The notes beneath the pieces are model-generated. The model did not search any database, was not told the DNA's origin, and was given only the letters and a program-made list of their open reading frames with translations. The translations under genes were made by a program, and so were the position numbers. From Pseudooceanicola sp. HF7 (lineage in GTDB: Bacteria > Pseudomonadota > Alphaproteobacteria > Rhodobacterales > Rhodobacteraceae), in NCBI RefSeq assembly GCF_011806405.1, contig NZ_JAATOW010000037.1, positions 1 through 45,989 of the forward strand: a stretch of 45,989 bases of DNA. Direction: 5' to 3'. This document shows positions 8,527 through 16,997 of this stretch, piece after piece; within the stretch, counting starts at the first letter, position 1, and each line of letters opens with the position of its first letter.

Positions 8527-8907
8527 ATGGATAATGAAACCATGCCGAAGCGGAACCTTGCCTTCCTGCTGGTGCCGGCTGCGGGCAACCGTTCCTTCAA
8601 CCAGGTCGTGATCGCGGCGGGCGCGGGCAAGCTGGAAGCTGGCACCGTGCTGGGCAGGATCACCGCCAGCGACAAGTTCACCGCCGCACCGGCTGGCGAG
8701 GTGGTGGGCAAGGAAGGGGCCGAGGTCGCGACTGCGATCCTAGGCTACGGCGTAAATGCGACGGATGCGGACGTGGATGCGGTCGTGGTGGACCGTGACG
8801 CCACGGTGAAGCTGCCGATGCTGAGCTTCGACGCCAGCGTCGATGATGAAACCAAGACGGATGCCAAGATTGCACAGCTTGAGGCTGTCGGCATTCGCGC
8901 TCGCTAG
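8527..8907 (+). CDS. Head decoration protein, lambda gpD family
   Basis: A 126-residue protein of the gpD type, which binds as trimers on the expanded capsid and holds it against DNA pressure. The beta-rich pattern (VLGRITASDKFTAAPA, AILGYGVNATDADVDAVVV) and the VDRDATVKLPML strand are typical. The start at 8527 has GGGGG eight bases upstream. It lies three bases after the protease/scaffold gene and just before the major capsid gene, exactly the lambda C-D-E order. Length is close to the family norm of about 110-130. Confidence 0.88.
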   Translation: MDNETMPKRNLAFLLVPAAGNRSFNQVVIAAGAGKLEAGTVLGRITASDKFTAAPAGEVVGKEGAEVATAILGYGVNATDADVDAVVVDRDATVKLPMLSFDASVDDETKTDAKIAQLEAVGIRAR

Positions 8908-8919
8908 GGGAACAGCGAT

Positions 8920-9909
8920 ATGTGGGAAGACTTTTCGATTATCGCGCTGACGGCAGCGCTGAACAGCCAGCCCTTCGTGCCGGGGCAGGTGGGGGCCACC
9001 GGCATCTTTCATGAAGAGGGGGTGCAATCGACCACGATAAAGGTCGAGGAACAGAACGGCACCCTGTCGATCATCGAACCGACCGAACGCGGCGGGCCGG
9101 GCGTGACCATTGCGGATGATGACCGCCGCCTGATCCCGTTCGAGATCGACCATTTCGAGATCAACGATTCCGTCAAGGCGGACGAGGTGCAGGGCGTCCG
9201 TCTTCTTGGCAGCACCGACCAGCTGGAAACGATGCAGAACCGGGTCGACAGCAAGCTGGAACGTCACGCGCGCCGTCTTGACGCGACGCTGGAACACCAG
9301 CGCGTCGGCGCGATCAAGGGCATTATCCTGTCGGGCAAGGGGAAGGTGCTGCACAACCTCTATGACCGCTTCGGCATCGCGGTGCCAGGGGCGGTGTCGC
9401 TTGGCCTGGATGGTGACGTGTCCAAGCTGGCGACGGCGATCAAGCAGAACATCGTTATCCCCATGGAAGACGCGCTGGACGAAGCCTATTCGGGCATCCA
9501 TGCTTGGTGCGGGGATCAGCTGCACGCCTATCTCTGGGATCAGCCGGAAGTGCGCGAAACCTACCTGGCGCAATCGGGGGGCACCCTGCGGGACGGCGCG
9601 CCGGATGTCTTCCGCTTCGGTCAGGTCACCTGGGAACGCTACCGCACCGGCAAGAAGGCGTCGGCGGCCAATGGGGGGGCGCCCTTCATCGCGGCCAATG
9701 AAGCCCGCCTTGTGCCGCTCGGTGTGCCGGAACTGTTCATCACCCGCTTCGCCCCGGCGGATCTGGAAGAGACGGTGAACACCATCGGCCTGCCGCGCTA
9801 CGGCCATCAGTATCCGATGGCGAACGGCAAGGGGCGACACCTGGACAGCCAGATGAACGCCATTTCGCTCTGCACCAAACCGGGCGTCTTGCGCAAAATC
9901 ACCATCTGA
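8920..9909 (+). CDS. Major capsid protein, lambda gpE family
   Basis: A 329-residue capsid subunit of the gpE/HK97 fold. Recognisable parts are the N-terminal FSIIALTAALNSQPFVPGQVG, the ITIADDDRRLIPFEI-type central segment (here VTIADDDRRLIPF), VKADEVQGVR, and the C-terminal GLPRYGHQYPMANGKGRH typical of this family. A Shine-Dalgarno AGGGGAACAG precedes the ATG. It is the last gene of the early head block; a spacer of 130 bases with two short hairpins follows. Length matches family members of about 340 residues, so the gene looks intact. Confidence 0.93.
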   Translation: MWEDFSIIALTAALNSQPFVPGQVGATGIFHEEGVQSTTIKVEEQNGTLSIIEPTERGGPGVTIADDDRRLIPFEIDHFEINDSVKADEVQGVRLLGSTDQLETMQNRVDSKLERHARRLDATLEHQRVGAIKGIILSGKGKVLHNLYDRFGIAVPGAVSLGLDGDVSKLATAIKQNIVIPMEDALDEAYSGIHAWCGDQLHAYLWDQPEVRETYLAQSGGTLRDGAPDVFRFGQVTWERYRTGKKASAANGGAPFIAANEARLVPLGVPELFITRFAPADLEETVNTIGLPRYGHQYPMANGKGRHLDSQMNAISLCTKPGVLRKITI

Positions 9910-9912
9910 TTT

Positions 9913-10009
9913 GACCCGCATGGGTCATCGGGAAGACAGGAACAGAGGCCCGGCATTTGACTAACGGGTCTTTCGTCGCGGCCACAAGGGCCATTCGCCC
10001 GCAGCGGGC
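9913..10009 (+). other. Two short hairpins after the capsid gene
   Basis: A perfect hairpin GACCC-GCAT-GGGTC lies at 9913-9926 and a second, GCCCG-CAG-CGGGC, at 9997-10009. Neither is followed by a T-run, so I do not call a terminator. They could shield the highly expressed capsid transcript from 3' exonucleases or slow read-through to the connector genes. Confidence 0.4.
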
Positions 10010-10039
10010 AAAAGCTTCAGAACGTGAAAGGGGGCCAGC

Positions 10040-10468
10040 ATGGCCACGAAGAAAAGCTGGGTAAGCTTCACCAGCGCCACGCCGGTTCCGGCGGAAATTC
10101 TGGGCGAGAAAGAAGACCGACGCATGATGATCGGCACGCCGGTGCAGCTGCCTGCAGACTACGCCGCGCATATGATTGCCGACCGCTTTGCGGTGGCGGT
10201 TGATGCGCCCGCGCCGATGAAGTCCGTGACGAAGGCGGCCCGCAAGGCATCTGCCGCTGGTAGTGCGACGGGCAAGGCGCAGGCGTCGCTGATCCCGGAT
10301 CCGGGCGGCGTGGTGCTGTCGGTCGCGGACGCGCAGGCGGCCTATGGTGTGATCCAGTCGGAAATGGAAACGCTGACCGAAGATCAGCCGCGCTGGCAGG
10401 CGCTGCAGGCTGATCTGGATGACGCGGCAACTGCGCTGGCCCAGGCGCAAGACGCGGCGCGGTCCTGA
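10040..10468 (+). CDS. Hypothetical phage protein, lambda FI position
   Basis: A 142-residue protein not recognised by sequence. It stands between capsid and connector genes, where lambda has FI, an assembly helper. The N-terminal half has a compact domain (VQLPADYAAHMIADRFAV), then an Ala/Lys-rich linker (residues 60-85) and a helical C-terminus rich in Gln, Ala and Asp. The start ATG follows AAAGGGGG. Its stop overlaps the next gene's ATG (TGATG), so it is cotranslated with the connector candidate. Function is inferred only from position. Confidence 0.7.
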   Translation: MATKKSWVSFTSATPVPAEILGEKEDRRMMIGTPVQLPADYAAHMIADRFAVAVDAPAPMKSVTKAARKASAAGSATGKAQASLIPDPGGVVLSVADAQAAYGVIQSEMETLTEDQPRWQALQADLDDAATALAQAQDAARS

Positions 10469-10839
10469 TGGATGCCGACCTGCGCGCAGACCTGCAGGCC
10501 GAGGTGGATGACGTCTGGTCCGAGCCTATTCGGCACCTGCCGATGTCCGGTGCGGTCAGCGATATGTCCCGAGACATGGCAGAGATTGCGGCGATCCTGC
10601 GCACCGGCATGCGGGACGAAGACCGGCCAAGTTTTGTCGGATCCTCGGGGCGCAGGCGCGGTGTCCTGGCGTCGGGCGGCTGGCTGAAGATCGACCGCGC
10701 GGCATGGCCCGCCCTGACGCCGCGCAAAGGTGACAAGGTCGTGGCGCTGGATCGCCCCGGCCAGCCGGTCTTCGACGTACTGGCGGTGGATGATCGGTCG
10801 CACCTGCGCCTGATCTGTGACCTGGGGGATGCGAACTGA
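10468..10839 (+). CDS. Probable head-tail connector (lambda FII-like)
   Basis: A 123-residue protein with a helical N-terminal half and a beta-rich C-terminal domain (KGDKVVALDRPGQPVFDVLAV). That architecture fits the FII/Phage_attach group, which caps the portal-W complex and receives the tail. Length is close to FII (117). It is coupled by one-base overlaps to both neighbours. The assignment is from length, layout and position, so a generic head-tail adaptor is equally possible. Confidence 0.6.
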   Translation: MDADLRADLQAEVDDVWSEPIRHLPMSGAVSDMSRDMAEIAAILRTGMRDEDRPSFVGSSGRRRGVLASGGWLKIDRAAWPALTPRKGDKVVALDRPGQPVFDVLAVDDRSHLRLICDLGDAN

Positions 10840-11621
10840 TGTCGCTGATGATGATGGCCCTGCGGATCGCCGCAATCGAGGCGCTGAAGGCCGGGGATAC
10901 GCTGGTGGGCCACAACGTGCTAGACAGCCAGATTTCGGCCTTCGATCACCCGAACGGCCAGGGGCTGCGCACCGATCAGCAACAGCCCTTCATCGCCGTC
11001 TATACGGATGCGGCGCGGGTCGATGGTCCGGGGCAGGTCGGGCTGCGCGGCAATGGTCGGGTGGACATCCTGTTCAATTCCGGCGTGGCCATGACCATGA
11101 CGCAGACCAACCGCGCGACCGGGGAAGCCGAGATCGTCGAGGGCTTACCGGCCACCGATGCGCATTTCGAAGCGGTTCTGGATCTTCTGGACTGGCAAAT
11201 TTCCAGCGTCCTGTCCGACCCGAAAAACCCGTGGTCCGAAGTCTTCCGGGGCTTCATCCTGTCGCATGTCGCCAAGCATCATGCCAGGTCGGGCAGCGCA
11301 GCGGATCAGGTGCGCGTTGCTGCCGGTCAGACCAAGCTGCGGGTCGAGGCTTTCGCGGATCCGGCCCCCGGTCAGGTGCTGGATCCGTCAGGCCCCTGGG
11401 GGCGGTTCATGGCGCTGATGGAAGCGCATTCCGTGCCGCAGCTGAAGCTGTTCCAGATGGCGCTAGGCGCGCCTTCCAGCGGGCCCTACGCCGATTTCGA
11501 ACAGCTGACCGGCATGACCCGCGCCGATGCCGAGGCGCTGAAGCTCTACAGCTTTGGCGGTGTGGCGCGCGATGTCGAGATTGCCCCGCCCGGCGGCGGT
11601 CAGGTGGTGCCCCATGTCTAA
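10839..11621 (+). CDS. Hypothetical phage morphogenesis protein between head and baseplate genes
   Basis: A 260-residue protein I do not recognise. It starts within the stop of the connector gene and ends eight bases inside the gpV gene, so it belongs to the structural operon. The sequence mixes beta-rich stretches (FIAVYTDAARV, GRVDILFNSGVAMTMT) with helices (HFEAVLDLLDWQISSVL). In P2 the tail-completion proteins R and S occupy the slot just before V. A tail-terminator or completion role is therefore plausible but unproven. Confidence 0.65.
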   Translation: MSLMMMALRIAAIEALKAGDTLVGHNVLDSQISAFDHPNGQGLRTDQQQPFIAVYTDAARVDGPGQVGLRGNGRVDILFNSGVAMTMTQTNRATGEAEIVEGLPATDAHFEAVLDLLDWQISSVLSDPKNPWSEVFRGFILSHVAKHHARSGSAADQVRVAAGQTKLRVEAFADPAPGQVLDPSGPWGRFMALMEAHSVPQLKLFQMALGAPSSGPYADFEQLTGMTRADAEALKLYSFGGVARDVEIAPPGGGQVVPHV

Positions 11622-12201
11622 CCTGTCTTCGATCATCGCGGATCTGCGCCGCCGGGTGGCCGATCTGGAACGCCGCCTGCGCGGGCAGACCCGTACGGGC
11701 GTCGTGGCCGAAGTGGATCCGGCCAAGGGGCTGGCGCGGGTGCGCCTGCAGGACGGTGAGATGCCATTTCTGACCGGCTGGCTGCCCTGGGAAGAACCGG
11801 CGGCGGGGGCAAACAAGACACACAATCCGCCATCCGTCGGCCAGCAGGTGCGCCTTTTTTCGGAAAGCGGCGACCTGGTCGATGCCAGCATCCAGGGCAG
11901 TCTGAATTCGGATGCCAACGGGCGGCCTTCCGGGGCAGGGGATGCCTATGTGGTGGCCTCGGTCGGCGCGGCCAGCGTGACGATTTCCGGCGGCGGGGCG
12001 ACGGTGGTGGTGCAGGTCGGATCCAGCGCGGTGACGCTGACCGCCGGGGGCATCGAACTGAACGGCAGCACGGTGGTGATCCGGGGCGACAGCGTGATGA
12101 TCGAAGGCGTATCGCTGACGCACAACGGGGTGAACGTCGGGGACACGCATCTGCATGGCGGTGTCGCGGCTGGCCCGTCGATGACTTCGGTTCCGAGCTG
12201 A
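11614..12201 (+). CDS. Baseplate spike protein gpV (P2-like)
   Basis: A 195-residue baseplate hub spike that punctures the outer membrane on contraction. A short helix (SIIADLRRRVADLERRL) leads into an OB-like domain (GVVAEVDPAKGLARVRL, then LPWEEPAAGANK). A Gly/Val-rich beta-prism follows (about 125-175), ending with the apex motif THLHGGVAAGPSMTSVPS, whose HxH can bind iron in this family. I chose ATG 11614 with AGGTGG upstream; the longer frame to 11554 overlaps the previous gene needlessly. This marks the switch from lambda-like head genes to a P2-like contractile tail. Confidence 0.93.
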   Translation: MSNLSSIIADLRRRVADLERRLRGQTRTGVVAEVDPAKGLARVRLQDGEMPFLTGWLPWEEPAAGANKTHNPPSVGQQVRLFSESGDLVDASIQGSLNSDANGRPSGAGDAYVVASVGAASVTISGGGATVVVQVGSSAVTLTAGGIELNGSTVVIRGDSVMIEGVSLTHNGVNVGDTHLHGGVAAGPSMTSVPS

Positions 12202-12283
12202 TACCTGCGCGCCTTGAGGGCCGCTGGGGTTTCATCGAACCGGGGCTCAGGCCGCGCCGGGGGCTTTCAGGAAAGGAAAAACA

Positions 12284-12487
12284 ATGTCGGAAAAACTGGA
12301 CTTCGAAGTGACTCAAAGCCGCGAGATAGCGGGGCGCTGGTGCCGGCGGGGCGAAACGGTGCGGCTGACCCGTAGGGCCGCGAAATACTACCTTGCGCCC
12401 TACGGCAGCGGTCTGGTGCTGCCATCGCGCCGCAAGCCCAAGGTCGTCGCAGCCGCTGCGACGGGCGTGGAAGAGGCGGGCAGCTGA
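12284..12487 (+). CDS. Small hypothetical phage protein
   Basis: A basic 67-residue protein between gpV and gpW with a good Shine-Dalgarno (AGGAAAGG). It holds a compact segment (RWCRRGETVRLTRRAAKYYLAP) that loosely recalls the N-terminal part of the protein at 10040. I know no family for it. Its place in the baseplate cluster suggests a small structural or assembly factor. The next gene starts one base after its stop. Confidence 0.65.
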   Translation: MSEKLDFEVTQSREIAGRWCRRGETVRLTRRAAKYYLAPYGSGLVLPSRRKPKVVAAAATGVEEAGS

Positions 12488-12488
12488 C

Positions 12489-12878
12489 ATGGACCTGGAC
12501 CACCTGACTGGCGGGACCATCGAAGGCTGGCCGCATGTGGTCCAGAGCATACAGACCTTGCTGCGCACCCGGCTGAACACCCGTGTCTTCCGCCGCGAGT
12601 TCGGGTCCGACCTGCCAGGCCTGGTCGATGCCCCGATGAATGATGAAAACGTGCTGGCCGTCTATGTGGCCGTGGCCGAGGCGATAGACCTCTGGGAACC
12701 GCGCTTCGACCTGACGGATGTGCAGGTCGAGGGCACCGCGCAGGGCCGCTTCAGCATGACCCTTGCCGGGGCCTACCTGCCGAGGGGCCACCTTGGCGAC
12801 CGCACCACCGTGACCGACGACAAGCGAACAGTGCGCGTGCAGAGCGACCGCACCGATGCCTGGAGGCTGACCTTATGA
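12489..12878 (+). CDS. Baseplate wedge protein gpW/gp25 family (P2 W-like)
   Basis: A 129-residue baseplate wedge component that starts sheath polymerisation. The gp25 core is clear: VVQSIQTLLRTRLNTRVFRREFGSDLPGL near residues 17-45, including the EFGSDLP motif, then a second domain with the TDVQVEG strand. The true start is ATG 12489, one base after the previous stop. An ATGA overlap links it to gpJ. Order V-W-J-I matches phage P2. Confidence 0.92.
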   Translation: MDLDHLTGGTIEGWPHVVQSIQTLLRTRLNTRVFRREFGSDLPGLVDAPMNDENVLAVYVAVAEAIDLWEPRFDLTDVQVEGTAQGRFSMTLAGAYLPRGHLGDRTTVTDDKRTVRVQSDRTDAWRLTL

Positions 12879-13831
12879 GCCGATTTTCTGCGCTGGACCT
12901 GGCATCCCTTCCCGATCCTTCAGGCGTCGGAGTGCTGGACTATGAAGCGATCCTTGAAGCCCGCCTGACAGAACTGGAAGGCCAACTGGGCGAGGTCTTC
13001 GATGCGACGCGGGTGGCGGAAATCATGGGTCTGGCGCGCAATGTGGCGGCCAGTCCGATGCGCTACCTGAACGAAGCCGCAGCGGCGCGCGAACTTTATC
13101 TGGAAAACCGGATCAACAAGGCGGTGCGCTCGGTCTTCCTGGCGACGGCCACGGGGGACGATCTGGATCAGATCGGGGCAGGGCGCGGGGTGGCGCGGAA
13201 GGTGCTGGACGACAGCGACCTGGACAATCCGGTGCTGGAAGGGGATGAAGCCTTTCGTGCCCGGATCCAGCTGGTGGTCGAAGCTTGGTCGCCACATGGC
13301 ACGGAAGGCTCCTATGTCTATTGGGCGCTGGACGCGGATGACCGGATCGTGGACGTCGCCGTCTATGGGCCGAACCATGATCTGGATCCGCCGATACCGC
13401 CAGCCGAACCGAAGATGGTGGTGTTGACGCGCGAGGGCGACGGAACGGCGGATGCCGGTCTTCTGAAGGCCGTCTATGACAACTGCGCGATGGATACGCG
13501 CCGCCCGGTCGGTGACAAGCTGACCGTGATTTCCGCCAACCCGGTGGCCTACCAGGTCGAAGCCGTGCTGCGTGTGACCACACCGGAAACCGCAGCCCTT
13601 GTGCAGCAAGCGGCGCACGAGGCGCTGCAGGCGTTCATCGACGGGCGCATCAGGATCGGCCGGAAAATCTATCGCACCTCCATCGCGGCGGCGCTGAACG
13701 TCACGGGGGTCGTGGATGTCGAACTGATCCAGCCCGTGGCCAATATAGACGTGGGGCCGTTCGATGCCCCCTATTGCGACGACATCCAGCTGTCACTGCA
13801 GTCGATCACCGGCGGGTGGCGTGATGTCTGA
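12875..13831 (+). CDS. Baseplate assembly protein gpJ (P2-like)
   Basis: A 318-residue baseplate wedge protein. Typical traits are an N-terminal helical region with TELEGQLGEVFD, the ATGDDLDQIGAGRGVAR motif around residues 90-105, the central GTEGSYVYWALDADDRIVDVAV, and VVLTREGDGTADAGLLKAV, all hallmarks of the P2 J family. It overlaps gpW by four bases and gpI by eight. Length agrees with P2 J (302 residues). Confidence 0.95.
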   Translation: MSRFSALDLASLPDPSGVGVLDYEAILEARLTELEGQLGEVFDATRVAEIMGLARNVAASPMRYLNEAAAARELYLENRINKAVRSVFLATATGDDLDQIGAGRGVARKVLDDSDLDNPVLEGDEAFRARIQLVVEAWSPHGTEGSYVYWALDADDRIVDVAVYGPNHDLDPPIPPAEPKMVVLTREGDGTADAGLLKAVYDNCAMDTRRPVGDKLTVISANPVAYQVEAVLRVTTPETAALVQQAAHEALQAFIDGRIRIGRKIYRTSIAAALNVTGVVDVELIQPVANIDVGPFDAPYCDDIQLSLQSITGGWRDV

Positions 13832-14501
13832 CGACTGCAAGACGCTGTTGCCCCCGACTGCGACGGACCTGGCCAAGGCGCTGGATGCGCTGGAAGCTCG
13901 GCTGTTCGATCTGCCGATGGCGGCGATCAGCAAGACACCGGATGGGGTGGCACCTGAATTCATCGACCATCTGGCGTGGGAATATTCGGTCGATGTCTGG
14001 AACGGTGCCTGGCCGGAAGCGCTGAAGCGGAATGTGATCGCGGGGGCCGTGGATCTGCACCGCCTGAAGGGCACGCCCTACGCGGTGCGCATGGTGCTGG
14101 CCGCCATGGGGGCGGACTGCGACCTGGAAGAATGGTGGCAGAACGGCAGTGCGATGGATCGCGGGGCGTTCGCAGTGACGCTCTACCCAGGCCACAACTT
14201 CTATGACCCGGCCTCGCCGGTGATGGACACCAGGGTGATGACGGATCTGCGCGAGGCCGCCATTGGCGCTGCCCCGGTGTCGCGCCGCCTGCGCATCCGA
14301 CACGGAGTGGCGCCCGCGACCAAGCTGCACCTCGGGGCTGTCGCCGTGGCAGGCGCGGATCTTCGGGTGGGGTTTCGCGGTCGCCCGATGGTGGCGAACA
14401 CCTGCGCCATCGTGCTGAGCGCACCTCTGGTCCTCTCTGAACACGTGGTCGCGCTGCATCCTGTCGCGGCCCTCAAGACAACAACAATCGCGGTGAGCTG
14501 A
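13824..14501 (+). CDS. Tail protein I (P2 gpI-like)
   Basis: A 225-residue baseplate protein that links baseplate and fibres. The family pattern LLPPTATDLAKALDALEAR, PEFIDHLAWEYSVDVW, and LKRNVIAGAVDLHRLKGTPYA is clear in the first 100 residues. The C-terminal part is beta-rich and longer than in P2 (176 residues), perhaps an added fibre-docking region. ATG 13824 overlaps gpJ by eight bases. The stop overlaps the tailspike start (TGATG). Confidence 0.92.
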   Translation: MSDDCKTLLPPTATDLAKALDALEARLFDLPMAAISKTPDGVAPEFIDHLAWEYSVDVWNGAWPEALKRNVIAGAVDLHRLKGTPYAVRMVLAAMGADCDLEEWWQNGSAMDRGAFAVTLYPGHNFYDPASPVMDTRVMTDLREAAIGAAPVSRRLRIRHGVAPATKLHLGAVAVAGADLRVGFRGRPMVANTCAIVLSAPLVLSEHVVALHPVAALKTTTIAVS

Positions 14502-16942
14502 TGGAACACAAATCATTCTTCGCACAAGACCTTGCGGGCAACGTCATGGCCGCCGCCCTTGTGACAGTGCGCAAATCCGGCACGGAGATACTGGCGAAAC
14601 TATATGATCTGGCGGGCTTAGAGATGCCCAACCCGTTCCATGCCGGTGAGGACGGCAAGCTGTCCTTCTCAGTCATGAATGGGATCTATGACATTCACGT
14701 GCTGGAAGACGGTGGTGTGAAGGCCCATGAGCTGAAGCGGGTGCGCTTCTTTGATGCCACGGTGGTGGCCGCGTCGAAGGACGTGCTGAAGGACGCGATG
14801 CGCAGCTATCAGAACGGCGGGGCGATCCCCGGTGAAATCTGGCAGGGCATTCCATATTCCTATCGCGTCGCCGAGCCGGATGACGACGCGTTTCATATCG
14901 AGACGCCGGGCCTCGCGCGTCTTTACGTGAACCTGAATGCTTTTGACCTCAAGGCAGAAGCCTTCGATGTGGCCTTTACCGGCAAGGCTGAAGATGCGCC
15001 GCGCAACGCGGTGCAAATGCAGCGGGCGCTGGACTGGCTGGCCGCACAAGGGCAGGGCGGGCGTATCGAACTGGCCTCTGAGGGCCACATGAAAATCGAC
15101 AGCGCCATCATGTGCCGCAACGGTATCGAGATTGATGGCAAGGGCTCGATCACCGACAATGTTCGGAACCGAGCAGACCCGGCTGACGCTTCGGTCTACA
15201 CCCAAGACAACTGTTATCTGATGGGGGCATTTGCCCGGCATGATGATGATGACCACACGTTCCATCCGCTGGCCCCCATTGCGGCGGGCGATGGTGCGGC
15301 GCGGCTGACCGACAGCTTCCATCTGGCATCCTATCAGGTCGGCGACATCGTCTGGATTGTCGAAGCGACCGAAGGCACGACTTTCGGATCCGGTGGCATC
15401 ATGCCGGGTCAGTCGGAAATCGCCCGGATCGTGGCCATCAAGAATGGGGTGTTCGAGTTCGAACACCCTGTGGGGATTACCGTGGCAGGGGCGGGTGCGG
15501 GCACAATTGGCGTCGACCCGGTCGGCGCATGGATTGCGAATGTCGATTTCCGTGTGAGTGCGGCCAAGGGCGGTAGCGCCATGATGGGCACTCGCCACAT
15601 CGCCCGCGACATCGCGTTGGTGAATCATCGCCTGATGCAAAGCGGCAATAATCAAACCTACGGATCAGCGCCTTTTTCGGCCCGAAGCGGGATGTATAAC
15701 GGTCATGTCGAGAACATCGAAGCACTTGGACCAGTGTCCAACCTGGTCTTTGGCAATGGCTATGTCCGATCCTATTGGAAGAATATCCGTGGTGGCTATA
15801 CCCGCCGCGCCATCGAGCTGAAGTTCCTGTCCCAAAACTCGATTTTCGAGGACATCCGCGCTTGGAAACGCAACAGCGGGTTTCCTGTGGATGCGGAAGA
15901 GGACGTGCCAATCTCGATTGGGGAGCGGTCCCGCGACATCCGTCTGATCCGTCCCTGGCTGGATGTGGGCCGGTTCATCGATCCGGCCAAGACCGGGGGC
16001 GGCAACCTGATCGCCTTCTCGGGCGCTACGGATTGCCGGATAGAGCAGCCCGACATTTTTGGCCCGTCCAAATATTCCAGCGTCGTGGCGTTTCCCGAAT
16101 CCGCGGTGCGTTGCGAGGTGGTCGGCGGGCGGATCGAGCCGCCATCCAACGTTTCTGTCGAGGACTACGGCACGGACTGTCTGGTCAGCGGCGTGCGGTT
16201 CGGGCCTGCTGACCTCTATGCCTATCGGCGCAATGGTGTTGCTCGTGGTGGGCTTCTTGAGCATTGCCGTTGGCCTGCCGGAGGTTCGGTAAAAATGTTG
16301 CTCGATGCCAGTGCGAGCGCTGATGACCGGGCGCTGCATATCGTCGGCAACTATGGCCTGACCAGTATCGAGAACTCGGCAGGTCGAGCGCTTTGGGCGC
16401 GCGACAATGTCGGCACGGACGAGCAGCTGCTGTCCTTTGCCGGGGCTACAATGGACGATTTTGGCGGTCATTCAGTTCTGTCCACATCAGAGGCGCTGAT
16501 TGGTGCGGCTGTCGTGGTGCCCGCAGGTGTTCACTCTGGGCGCACCCGCGCGAGTTGGAGCGTGTCCGGCGAGACCCTGGGGTTGGTCGGGACCAAGACG
16601 CTTATCTGGCGCGTGGCCGTGGATGTCGATGATGATGGCGTGCCGCTGGACAGTGACGACGATCAGAACATCGCTGCCACTGTTGTGCTGCCGGCAAACT
16701 GCGCTGAATGGTCCCTGGAGGCTTCGGCGCGGTTCGAGGGCGAAACGCTGGTCTATACCGACATGAAGGTGTTCGATCTGACCAATGGCACCGTTTTTGG
16801 CGATGTGCGGCGGCATATCAGTGTCGATCATCAGAGTCATCCGGTGCGTTATGAACTCTCAGGCTTCGTCGCGGAAGACGGCGAAAGCCTGATCGTGCGC
16901 ACCATCGAACGCGAGTTCCACCGCGAGGGTTTCGCGGTCTGA
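14501..16942 (+). CDS. Tailspike or fibre with right-handed beta-helix domain
   Basis: An 813-residue receptor-binding protein. Residues 1-110 form a distinct N-terminal part that probably docks to the baseplate. At about 165-215 the segment AVQMQRALDWLAAQGQGGRIEL opens a pectate-lyase-like right-handed beta-helix, followed by many short strands with DG and NG turns to about residue 600. A beta-rich C-terminal domain follows. Such spikes bind, and often degrade, surface polysaccharide. There is no fibre-assembly chaperone gene next to it, which fits a spike more than a long fibre. The gene overlaps gpI by one base and ends at a terminator-like hairpin. Confidence 0.82.
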   Translation: MEHKSFFAQDLAGNVMAAALVTVRKSGTEILAKLYDLAGLEMPNPFHAGEDGKLSFSVMNGIYDIHVLEDGGVKAHELKRVRFFDATVVAASKDVLKDAMRSYQNGGAIPGEIWQGIPYSYRVAEPDDDAFHIETPGLARLYVNLNAFDLKAEAFDVAFTGKAEDAPRNAVQMQRALDWLAAQGQGGRIELASEGHMKIDSAIMCRNGIEIDGKGSITDNVRNRADPADASVYTQDNCYLMGAFARHDDDDHTFHPLAPIAAGDGAARLTDSFHLASYQVGDIVWIVEATEGTTFGSGGIMPGQSEIARIVAIKNGVFEFEHPVGITVAGAGAGTIGVDPVGAWIANVDFRVSAAKGGSAMMGTRHIARDIALVNHRLMQSGNNQTYGSAPFSARSGMYNGHVENIEALGPVSNLVFGNGYVRSYWKNIRGGYTRRAIELKFLSQNSIFEDIRAWKRNSGFPVDAEEDVPISIGERSRDIRLIRPWLDVGRFIDPAKTGGGNLIAFSGATDCRIEQPDIFGPSKYSSVVAFPESAVRCEVVGGRIEPPSNVSVEDYGTDCLVSGVRFGPADLYAYRRNGVARGGLLEHCRWPAGGSVKMLLDASASADDRALHIVGNYGLTSIENSAGRALWARDNVGTDEQLLSFAGATMDDFGGHSVLSTSEALIGAAVVVPAGVHSGRTRASWSVSGETLGLVGTKTLIWRVAVDVDDDGVPLDSDDDQNIAATVVLPANCAEWSLEASARFEGETLVYTDMKVFDLTNGTVFGDVRRHISVDHQSHPVRYELSGFVAEDGESLIVRTIEREFHREGFAV

Positions 16943-16963
16943 AGCGGCCCGGTGCCGCTTTTT
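16943..16963 (+). terminator. Intrinsic terminator after the tailspike gene
   Basis: AGCGGC-CCGGT-GCCGCT forms a perfect six-base stem starting directly after the stop codon and runs into five Ts (16959-16963). It probably ends or attenuates the baseplate-spike transcript before the collar and sheath genes. Confidence 0.65.
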
Positions 16964-16997
16964 CAACGGCTTTCTCTTGCAGGAAAAGGAGTTTTTG

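Noticed and set aside
9913-10009. Transcription terminator after the capsid gene
   Set aside because: Two neat hairpins exist but neither is followed by a T-run.
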